Counted from the stretch's first letter, positions 48,125 through 56,837 are shown. The stretch is 64,000 nt of DNA from Arthrobacter oryzae (GCF_030718995.1 NZ_CP132204.1:1612001-1676000), one strand, 5' to 3'. Numbers and translations are program-made. The notes: generated by a model not told the origin, from the sequence alone.

Positions 48125-48592
48125 ATGGGCGATGTGTTGATAGTTATCCTGCCTGCCCTCATCCTTGTGGCAGTGATCTGGGCGGTTTCCACGGCACTCA
48201 AACCGCGGGACTCCGGCATCTCCGACGCAGAGCGATACCAGCTGGAACTGGCCCTCCGGTCCCAGGCGCACTACGCCTCACAGGTGAAGGCCGCCACGGC
48301 GGCGAGGGCGCGCGTCGATGCAGCCACCCGTCCCAGCCAAAACGAGCAGCAGCAATCACAGCAGGCCGACCATGCGCGGGCGGCCTTGCGCGCCCAGGCC
48401 GGGTCAGGCCCGGGCGTGGGAATGCACGGCTACCAGGGTCCAGTGCTCCCCGGCGGCCAATTGAACCCGCAGTTCGCCCTGCAGCTTCAGTCCATGGCCC
48501 GCAATGGCCGGAAACTCCAAGCCATCAAAATGCTGCGGCAGGCAACGCATTCAGATCTTTTGACCGCCAAGAATTACATAGATCGGCTGTAG
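48125..48592 (+). CDS. membrane-anchored protein with L7/L12 C-terminal-like module
   Basis: 155 residues: N-terminal helix VLIVILPALILVAVIWAVSTAL anchors it in the membrane, followed by a Gln/Ala-rich linker (residues about 45-100), then LQSMARNGRKLQAIKMLRQATHSDLLTAKNYIDRL, which follows the ribosomal L7/L12 C-terminal pattern (xxIKxxRxxTxxxLxxAKxxI). ATG 48125. A perfect DnaA box ends 25 bp upstream. Likely co-transcribed with the next gene, 2 bp apart. The L7/L12-like domain would meet proteins at the membrane; partners unknown. Confidence 0.75.
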   Translation: MGDVLIVILPALILVAVIWAVSTALKPRDSGISDAERYQLELALRSQAHYASQVKAATAARARVDAATRPSQNEQQQSQQADHARAALRAQAGSGPGVGMHGYQGPVLPGGQLNPQFALQLQSMARNGRKLQAIKMLRQATHSDLLTAKNYIDRL

Positions 48593-48594
48593 CA

Positions 48595-49221
48595 ATGGAA
48601 TCGCTAGTCATCCCCGTCCTGATCCTGCTGCTTGCGGGTGCCGCCGTCCTGCTGGCGGCACGCGCCTGGGGACGGCGAACCGCCGGCTCCGGGGTTTCCG
48701 CCGCCGGCGCAGGCGGGGCGAAGGCGGGCAGCGCCAGGGTGTCCACGACCGCGGCAGGCAGCACCTCTGCTCCCGGAGATCCGGTGGAACGCGCCCGTGC
48801 CGCGGCAGCCAAGCTCACCGAGGACCAGCACCGGCGCCTTTACGCCCTGATCGCCCAGGGCCAGGCCATGGCGGCCATCAAGTTGTACTACGAAGCCTCT
48901 GGCGAGGGCCTGCGGGCCTCCCGCGACGCCGTCGGCGCCCTGGCCGCCCATCCGCAGCCGTTCCGTTCAGCGGCTCCTGAGGCGCCGGAGCCCGACGACG
49001 ACGACACCCCCCGGCGCTTCCCCTACCGCTACCGGGCCATCGCCAGCAAGGGCGATGTGACCCGCGAGGTCAGCAGCAACATGCTGAATGACGAAATCTA
49101 TGGCCGGATCCGTACCCTGGCCCGGAGTGGCGACACCGAAGCGGCAGCAACGGCACTGACGCGGCACTCAGACATTTCCATGAAACAGGCCCGGGAGTTC
49201 ATCGCCCTGCTCGACGATTGA
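48595..49221 (+). CDS. membrane-anchored protein with two L7/L12-CTD-like modules
   Basis: 208 residues: membrane helix at residues 4-22, low-complexity linker to about 75, then two copies of the L7/L12 C-terminal-like helix pair: LYALIAQGQAMAAIKLYYEASGEGLRASRDAVGAL (about 85-120) and RIRTLARSGDTEAAATALTRHSDISMKQAREFIALL (about 170-206). The acidic EPDDDDTPRRF segment links them. Starts 2 bp after the preceding related gene, so a duplication followed by module gain is likely. No ribosomal function is implied, because the N-terminal dimerisation domain of L7/L12 is absent. Confidence 0.72.
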   Translation: MESLVIPVLILLLAGAAVLLAARAWGRRTAGSGVSAAGAGGAKAGSARVSTTAAGSTSAPGDPVERARAAAAKLTEDQHRRLYALIAQGQAMAAIKLYYEASGEGLRASRDAVGALAAHPQPFRSAAPEAPEPDDDDTPRRFPYRYRAIASKGDVTREVSSNMLNDEIYGRIRTLARSGDTEAAATALTRHSDISMKQAREFIALLDD

Positions 49222-49263
49222 GCCACCGGGACACCGGTACTGGCAGTCCCCGGAGATCAGGCC

Positions 49264-49638
49264 TCAGAAGTCAAAGAGCTCGCCGAGCCAGCCTTCCTTC
49301 TTTTTGGGACGCCGGTGGTCGTCATAGCGGCGGTCGTCGTACCGGGGCTGGTCAGACCGGGGCCGTTCCCGGCGGTCGTCGTAGCGTCGCTCGTCCGGCC
49401 GACGGTTATCCCTGCGCGGGTCCAGGTTGCCGTACAGCGGCGGCGGAATAAATCCGGGAGCAGGAGGGGCAGCCGGCGGAGCCGCGGGACCCGGACCTGC
49501 CATCTCAGCGGCGCGGTCTATGATCTTGTCCAGTTCACCGCGGTCAAGCCACACACCCCGGCACTGCGGGCAGTAGTCGATCTCCACGCCGCTGCGCTCA
49601 CTCATTACCAGGTCTATAGAATCCACAGGACATTTCAT
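49264..49638 (-). CDS. zf-TFIIB-domain protein with charged tail
   Basis: 124 residues. The N-terminus is a TFIIB-type zinc ribbon (MKCPVDSIDLVMSERSGVEI, then YCPQCRGVWLDRGELDKII), with three Cys of the usual four visible in CP-x-Y-CPQC. After residue about 45 comes a Pro/Gly-rich linker and an Arg/Asp/Tyr-rich tail (RRYDDRRERPRSD-like repeats, about residues 75-115) ending in EGWLGELFDF. The tail looks disordered and could bind nucleic acid. Start ATG 49638 without a clear Shine-Dalgarno. Function unknown. Confidence 0.75.
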   Translation of the reverse strand: MKCPVDSIDLVMSERSGVEIDYCPQCRGVWLDRGELDKIIDRAAEMAGPGPAAPPAAPPAPGFIPPPLYGNLDPRRDNRRPDERRYDDRRERPRSDQPRYDDRRYDDHRRPKKKEGWLGELFDF

Positions 49639-49714
49639 GTCCCGCTCAACGACTGGAACCTTCGAATAGTTCGGCCGGCGCCGGAGTGGTTGCCGGGGGC
49701 CTGGCCCGGGCAGC

Positions 49715-50341
49715 CTAGCGGCTGCCGGAGATCCCGGCCAGGAGTTGTTCAAAAGGCAGTGACTCGGCGGCCTGCGGCGTCCGCCGCGGCTGCGCGTCCT
49801 TGACCAGTCCGGCGAATTCATCCGCGGCCCGGTCGATGCGCACCGAAAGGGGCGAGCCGCCGTCGTCCGCGCTGCCCCAGTCCTGGGGGCCGGCGAAGAC
49901 GCCGGTGGCGGCCGTGCGGGTCCGCAGGTAGCTGAAGAGCGGGCGCATCGCATAGTCCAGGACCATCTGGTGGCGGTCCGTGCCCCCGGTTGCGCCAAGG
50001 AGGACGGCCTTGCCCTCGAGCGACTTCGGATCCAGGACGTCGAAGAAGGACTTGAAGAGGCCGCTGTAGGAGGCGCTGAAGACCGGGGTGACGGCAATAA
50101 TGCCATCCGAGTCCGCCACACCGGCAATCACGTCGGCCAGCCGGGGCGCCGCGTAGCCGGTCACGAAATTGTTGGCAATGTCCACGGCGAGATCGCGGAG
50201 TTCCACCACGTCCACGGTCACTGAAAAGCCGGCAGCAGCCAGCCGGCGTTCGACTGAGGCAGCCAGTTGATCGGCCAGCAGCCTGCTCGACGACGGTACG
50301 CCGAGTCCGGCGGAGAGGACGGTGATGCGGCGGGTTTCCAC
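49715..50341 (-). CDS. NAD(P)H-dependent FMN reductase (CE1759-type)
   Basis: 208-residue flavodoxin-fold reductase: RITVLSAGLGVPSSSRLLADQLA at the start, VTPVFSASYSGLFKSFFDVL (flavin loop) near residue 90 and GATGGTDRHQMVLDYAMRPLFSYL near residue 115, as in the CE1759 family of FMN reductases that supply FMNH2 to LLM monooxygenases. GTG 50341 has AGGAG 6 nt upstream. An 18-bp inverted repeat lies 35 bp upstream of the start. No monooxygenase is adjacent. Confidence 0.85.
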   Translation of the reverse strand: METRRITVLSAGLGVPSSSRLLADQLAASVERRLAAAGFSVTVDVVELRDLAVDIANNFVTGYAAPRLADVIAGVADSDGIIAVTPVFSASYSGLFKSFFDVLDPKSLEGKAVLLGATGGTDRHQMVLDYAMRPLFSYLRTRTAATGVFAGPQDWGSADDGGSPLSVRIDRAADEFAGLVKDAQPRRTPQAAESLPFEQLLAGISGSR

Positions 50342-50375
50342 GGTGTGCTCCTGAAGGTCAGCGGTTCTATTAGAG

Positions 50376-50393
50376 TATATGCGTTTGCATCTA
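50376..50393. promoter_or_regulatory. MarR-like inverted repeat upstream of FMN reductase
   Basis: TATATGCGTTTGCATCTA: perfect inner arms ATGC/GCAT around GTTT, with outer TA pairs. AT-rich and suited to a MarR-type regulator, but no such gene is adjacent. It lies between the FMN reductase and the DUF1801 gene. Confidence 0.45.
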
Positions 50394-50492
50394 TCCACTA
50401 AACCAGCCGGTCCTCGGGTTTATTCCGCGGCACCGCACCCCCGCCGAGTCGGGCCTGCTGACAAGCGCAGCGGTGTCTGCCAGACTGCCGTC

Positions 50493-50915
50493 ATGGCTGA
50501 AAACAAGACCCAGGCAACCGACGCCTCCGTGGAGGACTTCCTTGACGGCGTGGAGAACCCCCCACGCCAGCGGGACGGCCTGAGGCTGCTGGCCCTCATG
50601 AAGGAAAACACCGGCGAAGTGCCCGTGATGTGGGGTCCCGGCATCGTGGGATTCGGCAGCTACCACTACCGCTACGAAAGCGGCCGCGAGGGGGACACAG
50701 TGGCCGTCGGTTTCTCACCGCGGAAAGGAAGCATTTCACTGTACGGACTCACCTACGCGCCCGAGGCCGCGGAACTGCTGCCGCGGCTCGGCAAGCACAA
50801 GGTCGGTGCCGGATGCCTCTACATCAACAAGCTCGAGGACGTGGATGAAGCGGTCCTGGCGGAACTCATCCGGGCAGGCCACCGGCACTCCACCACCGTG
50901 ATGCACCAGGACTAG
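50493..50915 (+). CDS. DUF1801 domain protein
   Basis: 140 residues with the DUF1801 pattern: VEDFLDGVENPPRQRDGLRLLALMKENTGEVPVMWGPGIVGFGSYHY, then VAVGFSPRKGSISLYG and KVGAGCLYINKLEDVD. Small cytoplasmic alpha/beta protein related to YdhG/frataxin-like folds; function not known. ATG 50493. Divergent from the FMN reductase and convergent with rplI. Confidence 0.85.
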   Translation: MAENKTQATDASVEDFLDGVENPPRQRDGLRLLALMKENTGEVPVMWGPGIVGFGSYHYRYESGREGDTVAVGFSPRKGSISLYGLTYAPEAAELLPRLGKHKVGAGCLYINKLEDVDEAVLAELIRAGHRHSTTVMHQD

Positions 50916-50946
50916 CCCCGGGACCAGGCGGGCCTTAAGAACAAAG

Positions 50947-50989
50947 GCCCCCGCGTCCGGTTCCCCAAGGGAATCCGAATGCGGGGGCC
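50947..50989. terminator. bidirectional hairpin terminator (rplI operon / DUF1801)
   Basis: Outer stem GGCCCCCGC (50947-50955) with GCGGGGGCC (50981-50989), continued by an inner imperfect stem TCCGGTTCCC/GGGAATCCGA. It lies between the convergent DUF1801 and rplI genes. Confidence 0.8.
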
Positions 50990-51036
50990 GTCTGCAGTTC
51001 AGGACTGCGTAGAGCTCTGGCGAAAAGCCGGAAGAA

Positions 51037-51489
51037 CTACTTGCCTGCGACTACGTCGAGTTCGATCACAGCGGCAACGTCGTCGTGCAGACGAACGTTG
51101 GCCTGGTAGGAACCGACCGACTTGATGTGTGCCGGCAGTTCAACCTTGCGCTTGTCGATGCGGCCGAGGCCAGCGGCCTCAACAGCGTCGGCTACGTCGC
51201 CCTGCTTGACGGTGCCGAACAGGCGTCCGGTCTCGCCAGCCTTGACAACGAGCTTGACCGGCTTGGCGGAGAGTGCAGCGGCCTGCTTCTGAGCGTCTTC
51301 CAGGGAAGCGTGCTCGCGGGCGGCACGGGCAGCCTTGATGGACTCAACCTGCTTCTCGCCACCCTTGGACCAGGTCAGGGCGAAGTTGCGGGGCAGCAGG
51401 TAGTTACGTGCGTAACCGTCCTTAACCTCGACAACGTCGCCAGCAGCACCGAGACCGGTTACTTCGTGGGTCAGAATGAGCTTTGCCAT
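51037..51489 (-). CDS. rplI: 50S ribosomal protein L9
   Basis: 150 residues; L9 of the large subunit. N-terminal [36 protein letters not shown] is the L9 signature, followed by the central helix ([18 protein letters not shown]) and a C-terminal domain with [18 protein letters not shown] 51489 has a GGAAGGG upstream. Last gene of rpsF-ssb-rpsR-rplI, followed by a terminator. Confidence 0.97.
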   Translation of the reverse strand: MAKLILTHEVTGLGAAGDVVEVKDGYARNYLLPRNFALTWSKGGEKQVESIKAARAAREHASLEDAQKQAAALSAKPVKLVVKAGETGRLFGTVKQGDVADAVEAAGLGRIDKRKVELPAHIKSVGSYQANVRLHDDVAAVIELDVVAGK

Positions 51490-51506
51490 TTTAGTTAATC
51501 CCTTCC

Positions 51507-51746
51507 TTAGCCGCGGCCAGCGCCGGAGTAAGGCAGCAGGGCAACTTCGCGGGCGTTCTTGATTGCCTGTGCGATCTTGCGCTGTTCCTGCACCGTGACG
51601 CCAGTGACGCGACGGGCGCGGATCTTTCCGCGGTCGGAGATGAACTTGCGCAGCAATGCTACGTCCTTGTAGTCGATGACAGTGATGTCAGCGGCCTTCA
51701 AGGGGTTGGACTTTGGTTTGGGCTTACGGAGTTCAGCCTTAGCCAT
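51507..51746 (-). CDS. rpsR: 30S ribosomal protein S18
   Basis: 79 residues. The S18 core [50 protein letters not shown] is clear. No zinc-ribbon Cys motif is present, so it is the C-minus form of S18. 17 bp upstream of rplI. A gap of 126 bp separates it from ssb. Confidence 0.97.
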   Translation of the reverse strand: MAKAELRKPKPKSNPLKAADITVIDYKDVALLRKFISDRGKIRARRVTGVTVQEQRKIAQAIKNAREVALLPYSGAGRG

Positions 51747-51872
51747 CGTGGAGCTCCTATTCTAGGGAGCCCGTGGATATTGATCCACGGGATGGTGGTG
51801 GTTCGACGGCGGCACTCACCCGGGAGCCGTGAGGCATCCCGGCGGGTTCCGGCGCCGGACCTGAATTATTGG

Positions 51873-52448
51873 TTAGAAGGGAGGTTCGGAATCCGGGCCG
51901 TTGCCCCAGCCGCCGCCTGCATTGCTGACACCGGGCGTTGCCCAGGGGTCTTCCTGCGCTGCGGGCTGGTTGCCGCCCCAGCTTCCTCCGGTGTTGCCGC
52001 CCTGGTTTGCACCCTGGCCGCCACCGAACCCACCGCCGCTGTTGCCTCCGCCGAAGCCACCCTGGCCACCCTGACCGCCGGAGCGCTGGGTGCGGTTGAC
52101 CTTGGCGTTGGCGTAGCGCAGGCTCGGGCCGATTTCATCGACTTCGAGCTCGATAACGGTGCGCTTCTCGCCTTCTTTGGTTTCGTAGGAACGGCTCTTC
52201 AAACGGCCGGAAACGATAACGCGCATACCCTTTGTGAGGGATTCTGCGACGTTTTCGGCTGCTTCACGCCACACCGAAGCGCGGAGGAACAGGGTTTCCC
52301 CGTCCTTCCACTCATTCGACTGGCGATCGAAGGTGCGGGGCGTAGAAGCGATGGTGAAATTCGCTACTGCCGAACCTGACGGTGTGAACCTCAGTTCGGG
52401 GTCATTGGTGAGATTACCGATGACCGTAATAGTGGTTTCGCCTGCCAT
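51873..52448 (-). CDS. ssb: single-stranded DNA-binding protein
   Basis: 191-residue SSB: N-terminal OB fold ([30 protein letters not shown], then [30 protein letters not shown]) and a Gly/Gln-rich linker (residues about 110-180) ending in the acidic tip DSEPPF, which recruits repair and replication partners. ATG 52448 has AAGGAGG 6 nt upstream. The gene lies between rpsF and rpsR in the usual actinobacterial order. Confidence 0.95.
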   Translation of the reverse strand: MAGETTITVIGNLTNDPELRFTPSGSAVANFTIASTPRTFDRQSNEWKDGETLFLRASVWREAAENVAESLTKGMRVIVSGRLKSRSYETKEGEKRTVIELEVDEIGPSLRYANAKVNRTQRSGGQGGQGGFGGGNSGGGFGGGQGANQGGNTGGSWGGNQPAAQEDPWATPGVSNAGGGWGNGPDSEPPF

Positions 52449-52503
52449 CTACTGCCTCCTTGTTCGTTCCTGCGGGGTAAAGATTGAATGCCCGGAGCTG
52501 AAA

Positions 52504-52809
52504 TTACTCAGCAACGACCTTCTGCTCTTCGGGGCGGGTGATCTTGGTGCGCATGATGGTCTCGTTGAGACTCAGCTGGCGGTCAAGTTCTTTGGCGGTG
52601 TCCGGCTTGGCGGTGAAGTTCACCACGGCGTAGATACCTTCAGACTTCTTCTTGATTTCGTAAGCCAGTCGACGACGGCCCCAGATGTCAACCTTTTCGA
52701 TGGTTCCACCATCGTTGGTGATGACGTTCAGGAACTTCTGAAGCGACGGCTCAACGGTACGCTCTTCGACCTCGGGGTCGATGATTACCATCAATTCGTA
52801 AGGACGCAT
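52504..52809 (-). CDS. rpsF: 30S ribosomal protein S6
   Basis: 101 residues: [27 protein letters not shown] and [27 protein letters not shown] mark S6. ATG 52809 is used; the in-frame GTG at 52821 lies inside the Shine-Dalgarno AAAGGAGG, so it cannot be the start. The spacing to the ATG is 11 nt, slightly long. First gene of the rpsF-ssb-rpsR-rplI operon. Confidence 0.97.
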   Translation of the reverse strand: MRPYELMVIIDPEVEERTVEPSLQKFLNVITNDGGTIEKVDIWGRRRLAYEIKKKSEGIYAVVNFTAKPDTAKELDRQLSLNETIMRTKITRPEEQKVVAE

Positions 52810-53061
52810 ATGTGAACCCACCTCCTTTGGGCTAAGCGGTTACGGCATTTCCGTAACAGGAGGTTCATTTGCGGCGCCGTGCCCATCCGGTCCCCAAAAC
52901 GGAGGCAGGACGGAGCACAGACTTCACTATCTTAGTGCATTTGGGCCTGTTTCGGCGATTCGGCGCCCTTTCAGGCTAGTCCGGGGGCCGTCCAGCGCGG
53001 AAGCGCACCGCCGCCTATGTGGAAAAACGGTCCGCAGCCCGGTCCCGCCGGTTTGTTTGGC

Positions 53062-53067
53062 TAGAGT
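53062..53067 (+). promoter_or_regulatory. possible -10 element, leaderless start
   Basis: TAGAGT lies 8 bp before the ATG of the DUF1345 gene at 53076, the spacing seen in leaderless actinobacterial mRNAs. No matching -35 hexamer is obvious. Confidence 0.4.
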
Positions 53068-53075
53068 ATCGACAC

Positions 53076-53744
53076 ATGGACACCCGACCTCCGCCCGCCA
53101 CGGTCAAACGAAGCCGGCTGCGGTTCTTTGCCATGGTCACGGCAGGACTGGGGGCCGCGGCGGGCACCGGCCTGTCCGGACATTGGGTGGAGGCACCTGC
53201 CATCGGATGGGGCAGCGCCGCACTGGTATACGTTGCCTGGGTCTGGCTAGTGGTGGGAAGGCTCGACCCTGCGGGGACCCGCGCCCATGCGACGTCTGAG
53301 GACCCGTCCCGCCGCACCACCGACCTGCTGATCCTGGTGGCCAACGTCGCCAGCCTGGCAGCAGTTGCCGCTGTGGTGGTGGATTCCCACAGGGCCGACG
53401 GCGGCTCGCGGCTGACCGGCGGGTTCCTGGCCCTGGCCTGCGTTGCGTTGTCGTGGATCCTGGTTCAAACACTGTTCACCCTGCGCTACGCCGAGCTTTA
53501 CTACAGTCCCGAAAAGCGCGGCGGATCAGACGCAGGCGGCATCGATTTCAACCAGGAACGGCCGCCGCAATACACGGATTTCGCCTATTTGGCCACGAGT
53601 CTTGGCATGACGTACCAAGTGTCAGACACCAATCTCCAGAACCACCTGATCAGGGCTGAAGCGCTCAAACACAGCCTGCTTTCCTATCTCTTCGGCACCA
53701 TCATCCTTGCCACGACCATCAACCTGGTGATCGGACTCGCCTGA
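53076..53744 (+). CDS. DUF1345 membrane protein
   Basis: 222 residues with five or so hydrophobic segments and the DUF1345 core: LRYAELYYSPEKRGGSDAGGIDFNQERPPQYTDFAYLATSLGMTYQVSDTN. The Asp/Glu/Tyr-rich loop between helices is conserved in the family. Start ATG 53076; an upstream in-frame ATG at 53019 lacks a Shine-Dalgarno. Integral inner-membrane protein of unknown function. Divergent from rpsF, convergent with the M18 peptidase gene. Confidence 0.9.
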   Translation: MDTRPPPATVKRSRLRFFAMVTAGLGAAAGTGLSGHWVEAPAIGWGSAALVYVAWVWLVVGRLDPAGTRAHATSEDPSRRTTDLLILVANVASLAAVAAVVVDSHRADGGSRLTGGFLALACVALSWILVQTLFTLRYAELYYSPEKRGGSDAGGIDFNQERPPQYTDFAYLATSLGMTYQVSDTNLQNHLIRAEALKHSLLSYLFGTIILATTINLVIGLA

Positions 53745-53768
53745 CTGCTGCAGGGCCTGCGGGCCGGG

Positions 53769-55112
53769 CTATGCCGCCGTCCGGAAGAACAACTCGGTCA
53801 CGCGGGACAGCCGGAACGGGTCCTCCACGCCGCACAGTTCGCGGGCGGAGTGCATGGACAGCAGCGGCACGCCCACGTCCACGGTCCTGATGCCCAGGCG
53901 TGTTGCCGTCAGCGGCCCGATGGTGGACCCGCACGGCATCACGTTGTTGGAGACGAACTCCTGGTAGGGAACCCCCGCCTCGCCGCACAACCGCGCCCAG
54001 AAGGCGGCGCCCGGCGCGTCGGTCGCGTACCGCTGGTTGGCGTTGATCTTGAGCAGCGGGCCGCCATTGAGGACCGGCCGGTTGACGGGGTCGTGGCGCT
54101 CGCCGTAGTTGGGGTGCACTGCATGGCCGGCATCGGCGGAGACACAGAACGACGCCGCCAGGGCCTGGCGCCGCTGGCTCGCGGACGCACCAAGGCCGTC
54201 AGAGATGCGCACCAGGACGTCCTCGAGGAGGGGTCCGCAGGCGCCCGACCGCGAGTTGGAGCCAATTTCCTCATGATCGAAGGCCGCGAGCACCGCAATC
54301 GGCGCACCGTCCGCCTGCTCCCCGGCCCCTCCGTGTGCGATGAGGGCGGCCAGTCCGGCATGGGTGGCGGACAGGTTGTCCAACCGCCCGGAGGCAAAAA
54401 ACTCACCCTTGGCACCGAATACCGCGCCCGGCTGCGTATCCGCCACAACGACGTCGTATCCGCCGATCCGTGCCGGATCCACCGGCGGGGAGCCGGGGGC
54501 CGCTGCGTTGGCCCGTTCGGCGAGCAGCGCAAGGAGGTCCACGCCTGCCGGATCGCCGAGCCCGAAAACGGGATTCATGTGCTGCTGTTTGTCCAGCGCC
54601 AGGCCCTCGTTAACCGCCCGGTCCAGGTGGATCGCGAGCTGTGGGAACCGCAGCAGCGGCCCGGTGGAGGTCAGCCGCTGCGTCCCGTCCAGCATCACCA
54701 GCCGGCCGGCCAGCTGAAGTTCCCGATCCAGCCAGGAGTTGAGGAGCGGGCCGCCGTAGACCTCCACGCCTGCCTGGAGCCATCCGAACTTCCCCGTGGT
54801 GGGCTTGGGCTTGAGCTTGAACGACGGCGAGTCGGTGTGTGCGCCCAGGACGTTGAACCCCGTGGTGGGGCCGGCCGTCTCCGGAGTCACCCAGGCGATC
54901 AGGGCACCGTCTCGGACCACGTAGAACCGTCCTGCCGTCCCGGAACCCGCGGCCGCGCCGGCCGGCCAGGCCGCCAGTTCGTCCAGGCCCGTGAAGCCTG
55001 CCTCGTCCAGCCGCCTCGCGGCTTCGTGCACCGCGTGGAAGCTCGACGGCGACGCGTTGACGTACGCGCCGAGGTCCTGGATGTGGTCTGCGGCAGTGGT
55101 GTGGGAAGGCAT
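53769..55112 (-). CDS. M18 family aminopeptidase
   Basis: 447-residue zinc aminopeptidase of the aspartyl-aminopeptidase (M18) family. Metal-ligand and catalytic motifs are LGAHTDSPSFKLKP (His, Asp near residues 90-93), FDHEEIGSNSRSGA (Glu pair), SADAGHAVHPNY and MHSARELCG near the C-terminus. Cytoplasmic, trimming N-terminal Asp/Glu or other residues from peptides. ATG 55112. Confidence 0.93.
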   Translation of the reverse strand: MPSHTTAADHIQDLGAYVNASPSSFHAVHEAARRLDEAGFTGLDELAAWPAGAAAGSGTAGRFYVVRDGALIAWVTPETAGPTTGFNVLGAHTDSPSFKLKPKPTTGKFGWLQAGVEVYGGPLLNSWLDRELQLAGRLVMLDGTQRLTSTGPLLRFPQLAIHLDRAVNEGLALDKQQHMNPVFGLGDPAGVDLLALLAERANAAAPGSPPVDPARIGGYDVVVADTQPGAVFGAKGEFFASGRLDNLSATHAGLAALIAHGGAGEQADGAPIAVLAAFDHEEIGSNSRSGACGPLLEDVLVRISDGLGASASQRRQALAASFCVSADAGHAVHPNYGERHDPVNRPVLNGGPLLKINANQRYATDAPGAAFWARLCGEAGVPYQEFVSNNVMPCGSTIGPLTATRLGIRTVDVGVPLLSMHSARELCGVEDPFRLSRVTELFFRTAA

Positions 55113-55175
55113 GGCTCCGAGTCTAGCCGCGCGGCGGCGGGCCGCGTCGAGGCGCCCATCCCTGACGCATTGCGC

Positions 55176-56087
55176 CTACACCGTGACGTTGAGTCCTGCC
55201 GTGTAGCCGCCGGCTACGGAGCCGGACATGGTAGCCAGCTGGTGGATACCGCCGTCGCCGCCGAAGACGTTGTCCGAGGTGAGGGTGGTGTTGGGAAAGT
55301 TGCGGGCGCTGGATTCATAGCCTGCCGTGGCGTAGACCACGTTGCAGGTTGCCTCCGTCAGGGCGATCTGGGACACCGCCAGGACCTGGCCGGCCGCCGT
55401 GGCATTGCTCATGGACTCGAAGACCTCGAAGTGGATGTGCGGCCAGCGGCCGTTGTATGCCCCCGGAAAGATGGTGGTGAAGGTGACCTGCCCGTTGGCA
55501 TCGGCCTCCTGGACGCCGCGGAGGAAGTTCTCGTTTTCCAGGCCGGCGTCGTACATCGAGTACTTGCCGTCGCGGTCGCAGTGCCAGGCGTAGACGGCGG
55601 CTCCGGCGAGGGGTTTGCAGCCGTCGGCGTTGTCCAGGAGAGTCAGGGTGACCGTCAGCGGGACCCCTTCGGCCTTGGTGGTGGAGGCCCCGAAGCTGGC
55701 CGTGATGTCCTGCCGGACAACGCCGGAGGCCTCCAGGACGTTCGGGCCGTTGGAACCGTCGCCCGGATAGGGGCCGGCTGTTTCCTGCGGAATTTCCACC
55801 CCGCATTCCGCGATGGCGCGGGTCAGTGCGGGCGACGCCGAGGGCGTAGCGGACGCTGACGCTGAGGGGGTCGCCGCACTGCTGGCGGATGCTGTTGCCG
55901 TGGTGGAACTGCTGGCTGCTCCCGAGGTGGACCCGCCCGGAGTGCAGGCTGCGAGAGCCGCTGCCGCCGTGCCCGCGCCGAAGAACAGGCCCAGGGAACG
56001 CCGGCTCATCAAAGTCGAGAGGTCGAATTCGAGGCCGCGGTCGTGGTCGGGGTGGGGTTCGTGGGGCGGCTGCGGTGAAGTAGTCAT
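55176..56087 (-). CDS. Tat-exported lipoprotein with intradiol dioxygenase domain
   Basis: 303 residues. Twin-arginine signal SRRSLGLFFGAG (Arg29-Arg30) and lipobox LAAC (Cys48), so it is probably folded in the cytoplasm, exported and anchored to the outer face of the membrane. A Ser/Thr/Ala-rich linker follows (residues about 50-90), then an intradiol ring-cleavage dioxygenase fold with AWHCDRDGKYSMYD (Tyr ligands) and GRWPHIHFEVF (two His ligands), so the Fe(III) site looks complete. It differs from pcaH and would act on extracellular catechols such as lignin fragments. His/Asp-rich stretch near the N-terminus (HEPHPDHDRG). Confidence 0.85.
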   Translation of the reverse strand: MTTSPQPPHEPHPDHDRGLEFDLSTLMSRRSLGLFFGAGTAAAALAACTPGGSTSGAASSSTTATASASSAATPSASASATPSASPALTRAIAECGVEIPQETAGPYPGDGSNGPNVLEASGVVRQDITASFGASTTKAEGVPLTVTLTLLDNADGCKPLAGAAVYAWHCDRDGKYSMYDAGLENENFLRGVQEADANGQVTFTTIFPGAYNGRWPHIHFEVFESMSNATAAGQVLAVSQIALTEATCNVVYATAGYESSARNFPNTTLTSDNVFGGDGGIHQLATMSGSVAGGYTAGLNVTV

Positions 56088-56345
56088 GGACCCATGGAAC
56101 CCTGAGTGGCTATGCCGCGCATAGGCCTTTCCTGTGAGCGCGCTGTGCCACCTGCCACCTCCCGTGAAGGACCCGGCCATCCGGGGACTTTGGGCCCTGT
56201 TGCACGTTCCCGGGATGGGTATCTACTGGAGGTTCAGCCAGGGCCGCAACGGTGCGGTCCTGCTAATGAACTACTTGCAACTCCCACCCCTGCCGCCACC
56301 TTTAGCCAGCAAACCGCTTTGCCAAGAGACACCCAGGAGAGAGCC

Positions 56346-56837
56346 ATGTCCGGTGCGTTGAAATGGTCCCCGTTCGAATCGGCGCAATGGCCGTCTGCCC
56401 ACGAGGGGGCAGGCAGGAACCCATCGCAGTTCGCCGGCGCCAACGGGCGGCCCTTTGAACCCGCCGGCAGGCCGGCCCCCGTCCTTGGGGAGGAGGTCAG
56501 CGTCGACGAGTACGTCGACCAGGAGGCACTTGTGGTCCGGGCCCAGCTGCCCGGAGCGGATCCGGACAGGGACATCGAGGTCTTTGTTGCGGGGGGCGTG
56601 CTGCACATCCGGGCGGGGCGCAATGACTCCCGCGGCCACGCCGACGGCAATGGAACCGGCCTTCATTCCGGGGCGCGGTACCGCCCGTTCGCCCGCAACC
56701 TCCCGTTGCCGGAAGGGGTCACCGCCGCGGACATCAAGGTGTCTTTCAGGGACGGCGTTTTGGAAGTGAGGACGCCGCTGCCGGGAGTACCCGGCACGGC
56801 TGCTGCGGAGAAGCGGCTCCCCATCAGCCGCGATTAG
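56346..56837 (+). CDS. Hsp20/alpha-crystallin small heat-shock protein
   Basis: 163 residues with the alpha-crystallin domain: EYVDQEALVVRAQLPGADPDRDIEVFVAGGVLHIRAGR and RNLPLPEGVTAADIKVSFRDGVLEVRTPLP. N-terminal arm of about 50 residues and a short C-terminal IS-containing tail. ATP-independent holdase for denatured proteins. ATG 56346 has AGGAGAG upstream. No CIRCE or HAIR element is evident in front. Confidence 0.93.
   Translation: MSGALKWSPFESAQWPSAHEGAGRNPSQFAGANGRPFEPAGRPAPVLGEEVSVDEYVDQEALVVRAQLPGADPDRDIEVFVAGGVLHIRAGRNDSRGHADGNGTGLHSGARYRPFARNLPLPEGVTAADIKVSFRDGVLEVRTPLPGVPGTAAAEKRLPISRD

Noticed and set aside
53850..55859. Plus-strand 669-codon open frame opposite the M18 peptidase and dioxygenase
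   Set aside because: Spans two real minus-strand genes and their intergenic gap; composition is antisense noise.
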